A stretch of DNA of 6,301 bases. Origin: an uncultured Synergistales bacterium. Lineage in GTDB: Bacteria; Synergistota; Synergistia; Synergistales; Aminobacteriaceae. Below are positions 5,732 to 6,301 of the stretch, piece after piece (position 1 is the stretch's first letter; the number at the start of each line of letters is the position of its first letter). The DNA is taken from positions 1 through 6,301 of the forward strand of contig CAJOEQ010000054.1 in NCBI GenBank assembly GCA_905233515.1. Direction: 5' to 3'. The notes beneath the pieces were generated by a model. It saw nothing but the letters and a program-made list of their open reading frames with translations. It was not told the origin of the DNA and did not search any database. Both the position numbers and the translations under genes were made by a program.

Positions 5732-6301
5732 TTAATTAGACTGTAATTCGTCTATTCTTGAATTAACTTCGCTTGATTCTTTATCAAGTGCCGCTATTTG
5801 TTCCTGTAATTTGCGCTTTTCCTCGTTTAATTTTTCGGTGCGTTTCAACAATCTATCAATTTCGAGTCTATTTGCTGCACGTCCGCCCGTTATGCTGCCT
5901 CTATCACGGTTCAAGTCCCAGACCCATAATAAATCGCCCCTTGTTGAAGATAACGCAAAACAAATCGAGCTGTCAAATAAGATTCGGACATCTTTTGCGC
6001 CGTCTAAAATTGCTTTACCCGTTTTAGGGTCATAACGAGGGAAGAATACCATGCCGTCGCGTCCGCCTAAGACTTTGAAATTAAATCGCTTGTCATAATC
6101 TATCGGAGTATATTTTTTGCCTCCTACAATCATTGTTATATGCTTATCGAACGGGCCGGGATAAATGGGCATTCCGCGAATATACATATCAACATGAAAG
6201 GGTATACACTCAGCGAGATTTAAATTTTTCAAGAGAGTATATTTATAATTCTCTACTTCGTCATTAGTCCACATGTTTTTTTCGGCTTCAGCGGCGATTA
6301 A
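5732..6301 (-). CDS. Hypothetical protein with C-terminal coiled coil (5' end outside window)
   Basis: I do not recognise the family. The frame is open to the window edge, reading LIAAEAEKN before the first Met (6274-6272), and no Shine-Dalgarno sequence precedes that Met, so the gene probably begins beyond base 6301. AEA followed by a charged stretch looks like the end of a signal peptide, so the protein may be exported; this is inference from a few residues. Counting from that Met, residues 1-130 look like a mixed, beta-rich globular domain rich in aromatic residues and Gly (GMPIYPGPFDKHITMIVGGK, then GGRDGMVFFPRYDP, then LLWVWDLNRDRG). Residues about 136-178 form a coiled coil with heptad positions L142, L149, L156, L163, V170 and L177 and abundant Glu/Lys, ending at residue 180. 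No membrane segment or catalytic motif is visible. Same strand as pfkA, 44 bases apart, so possibly co-transcribed with it. Confidence 0.75.
   Translation of the reverse strand, partial: LIAAEAEKNMWTNDEVENYKYTLLKNLNLAECIPFHVDMYIRGMPIYPGPFDKHITMIVGGKKYTPIDYDKRFNFKVLGGRDGMVFFPRYDPKTGKAILDGAKDVRILFDSSICFALSSTRGDLLWVWDLNRDRGSITGGRAANRLEIDRLLKRTEKLNEEKRKLQEQIAALDKESSEVNSRIDELQSN

Noticed and set aside
1..6301. CRISPR array, tRNA, riboswitch, insertion sequence or attachment site
   Set aside because: No spaced repeats, cloverleaf, transposase frame or terminal inverted repeats were seen; gaps are at most 92 bases and AT-rich.

Overview
The window holds six protein-coding genes, two of them cut by the window edges. 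It looks like ordinary bacterial chromosome: dense coding, short gaps, moderate-to-low G+C (about 40-45% by eye, with very AT-rich gaps), and no tRNA, rRNA, CRISPR array, insertion sequence or phage gene. The adjacent pair encoding electron-bifurcating NADH-dependent ferredoxin:NADP+ oxidoreductase (NfnAB) points to an anaerobic, ferredoxin-using bacterium. A 520-residue Rho with a long charged N-terminal extension and an ATP-type phosphofructokinase fit such a host. The lineage (for example Synergistota or an anaerobic Firmicute) cannot be settled from the sequence alone.

Layout: bases 1-545 (+) are the C-terminal end of an ABC-transporter membrane permease of the iron(III)/aminoethylphosphonate/thiamine type. 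It converges on a long minus-strand block. Read in its own direction (right to left), that block is: a partial unknown protein ending in a coiled coil (6301-5732), pfkA (5687-4722), a stem-loop terminator (4714-4686), rho (4629-3067), then nfnA (2975-2103) and nfnB (2099-594). The block ends in a second stem-loop (585-550) that lies between the convergent genes.

Function: PfkA commits sugar to glycolysis, which yields NADH and, through pyruvate oxidation, reduced ferredoxin. NfnAB couples those two carriers to NADPH formation, so the neighbours plausibly belong to one central redox economy, though only nfnA and nfnB are tightly coupled (3-base gap). Rho is the transcription terminator factor and has no evident metabolic tie to its neighbours.

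I found no convincing new biological system. The points worth a second look are small: a terminator hairpin and TAATAAA tandem repeats just ahead of rho, the charged and AT-hook-like N-terminus of Rho, substitutions at two ligand-binding positions of PfkA, an apparent excess of GAGTC/GACTC, and the unrecognised possibly exported coiled-coil protein at the right edge.
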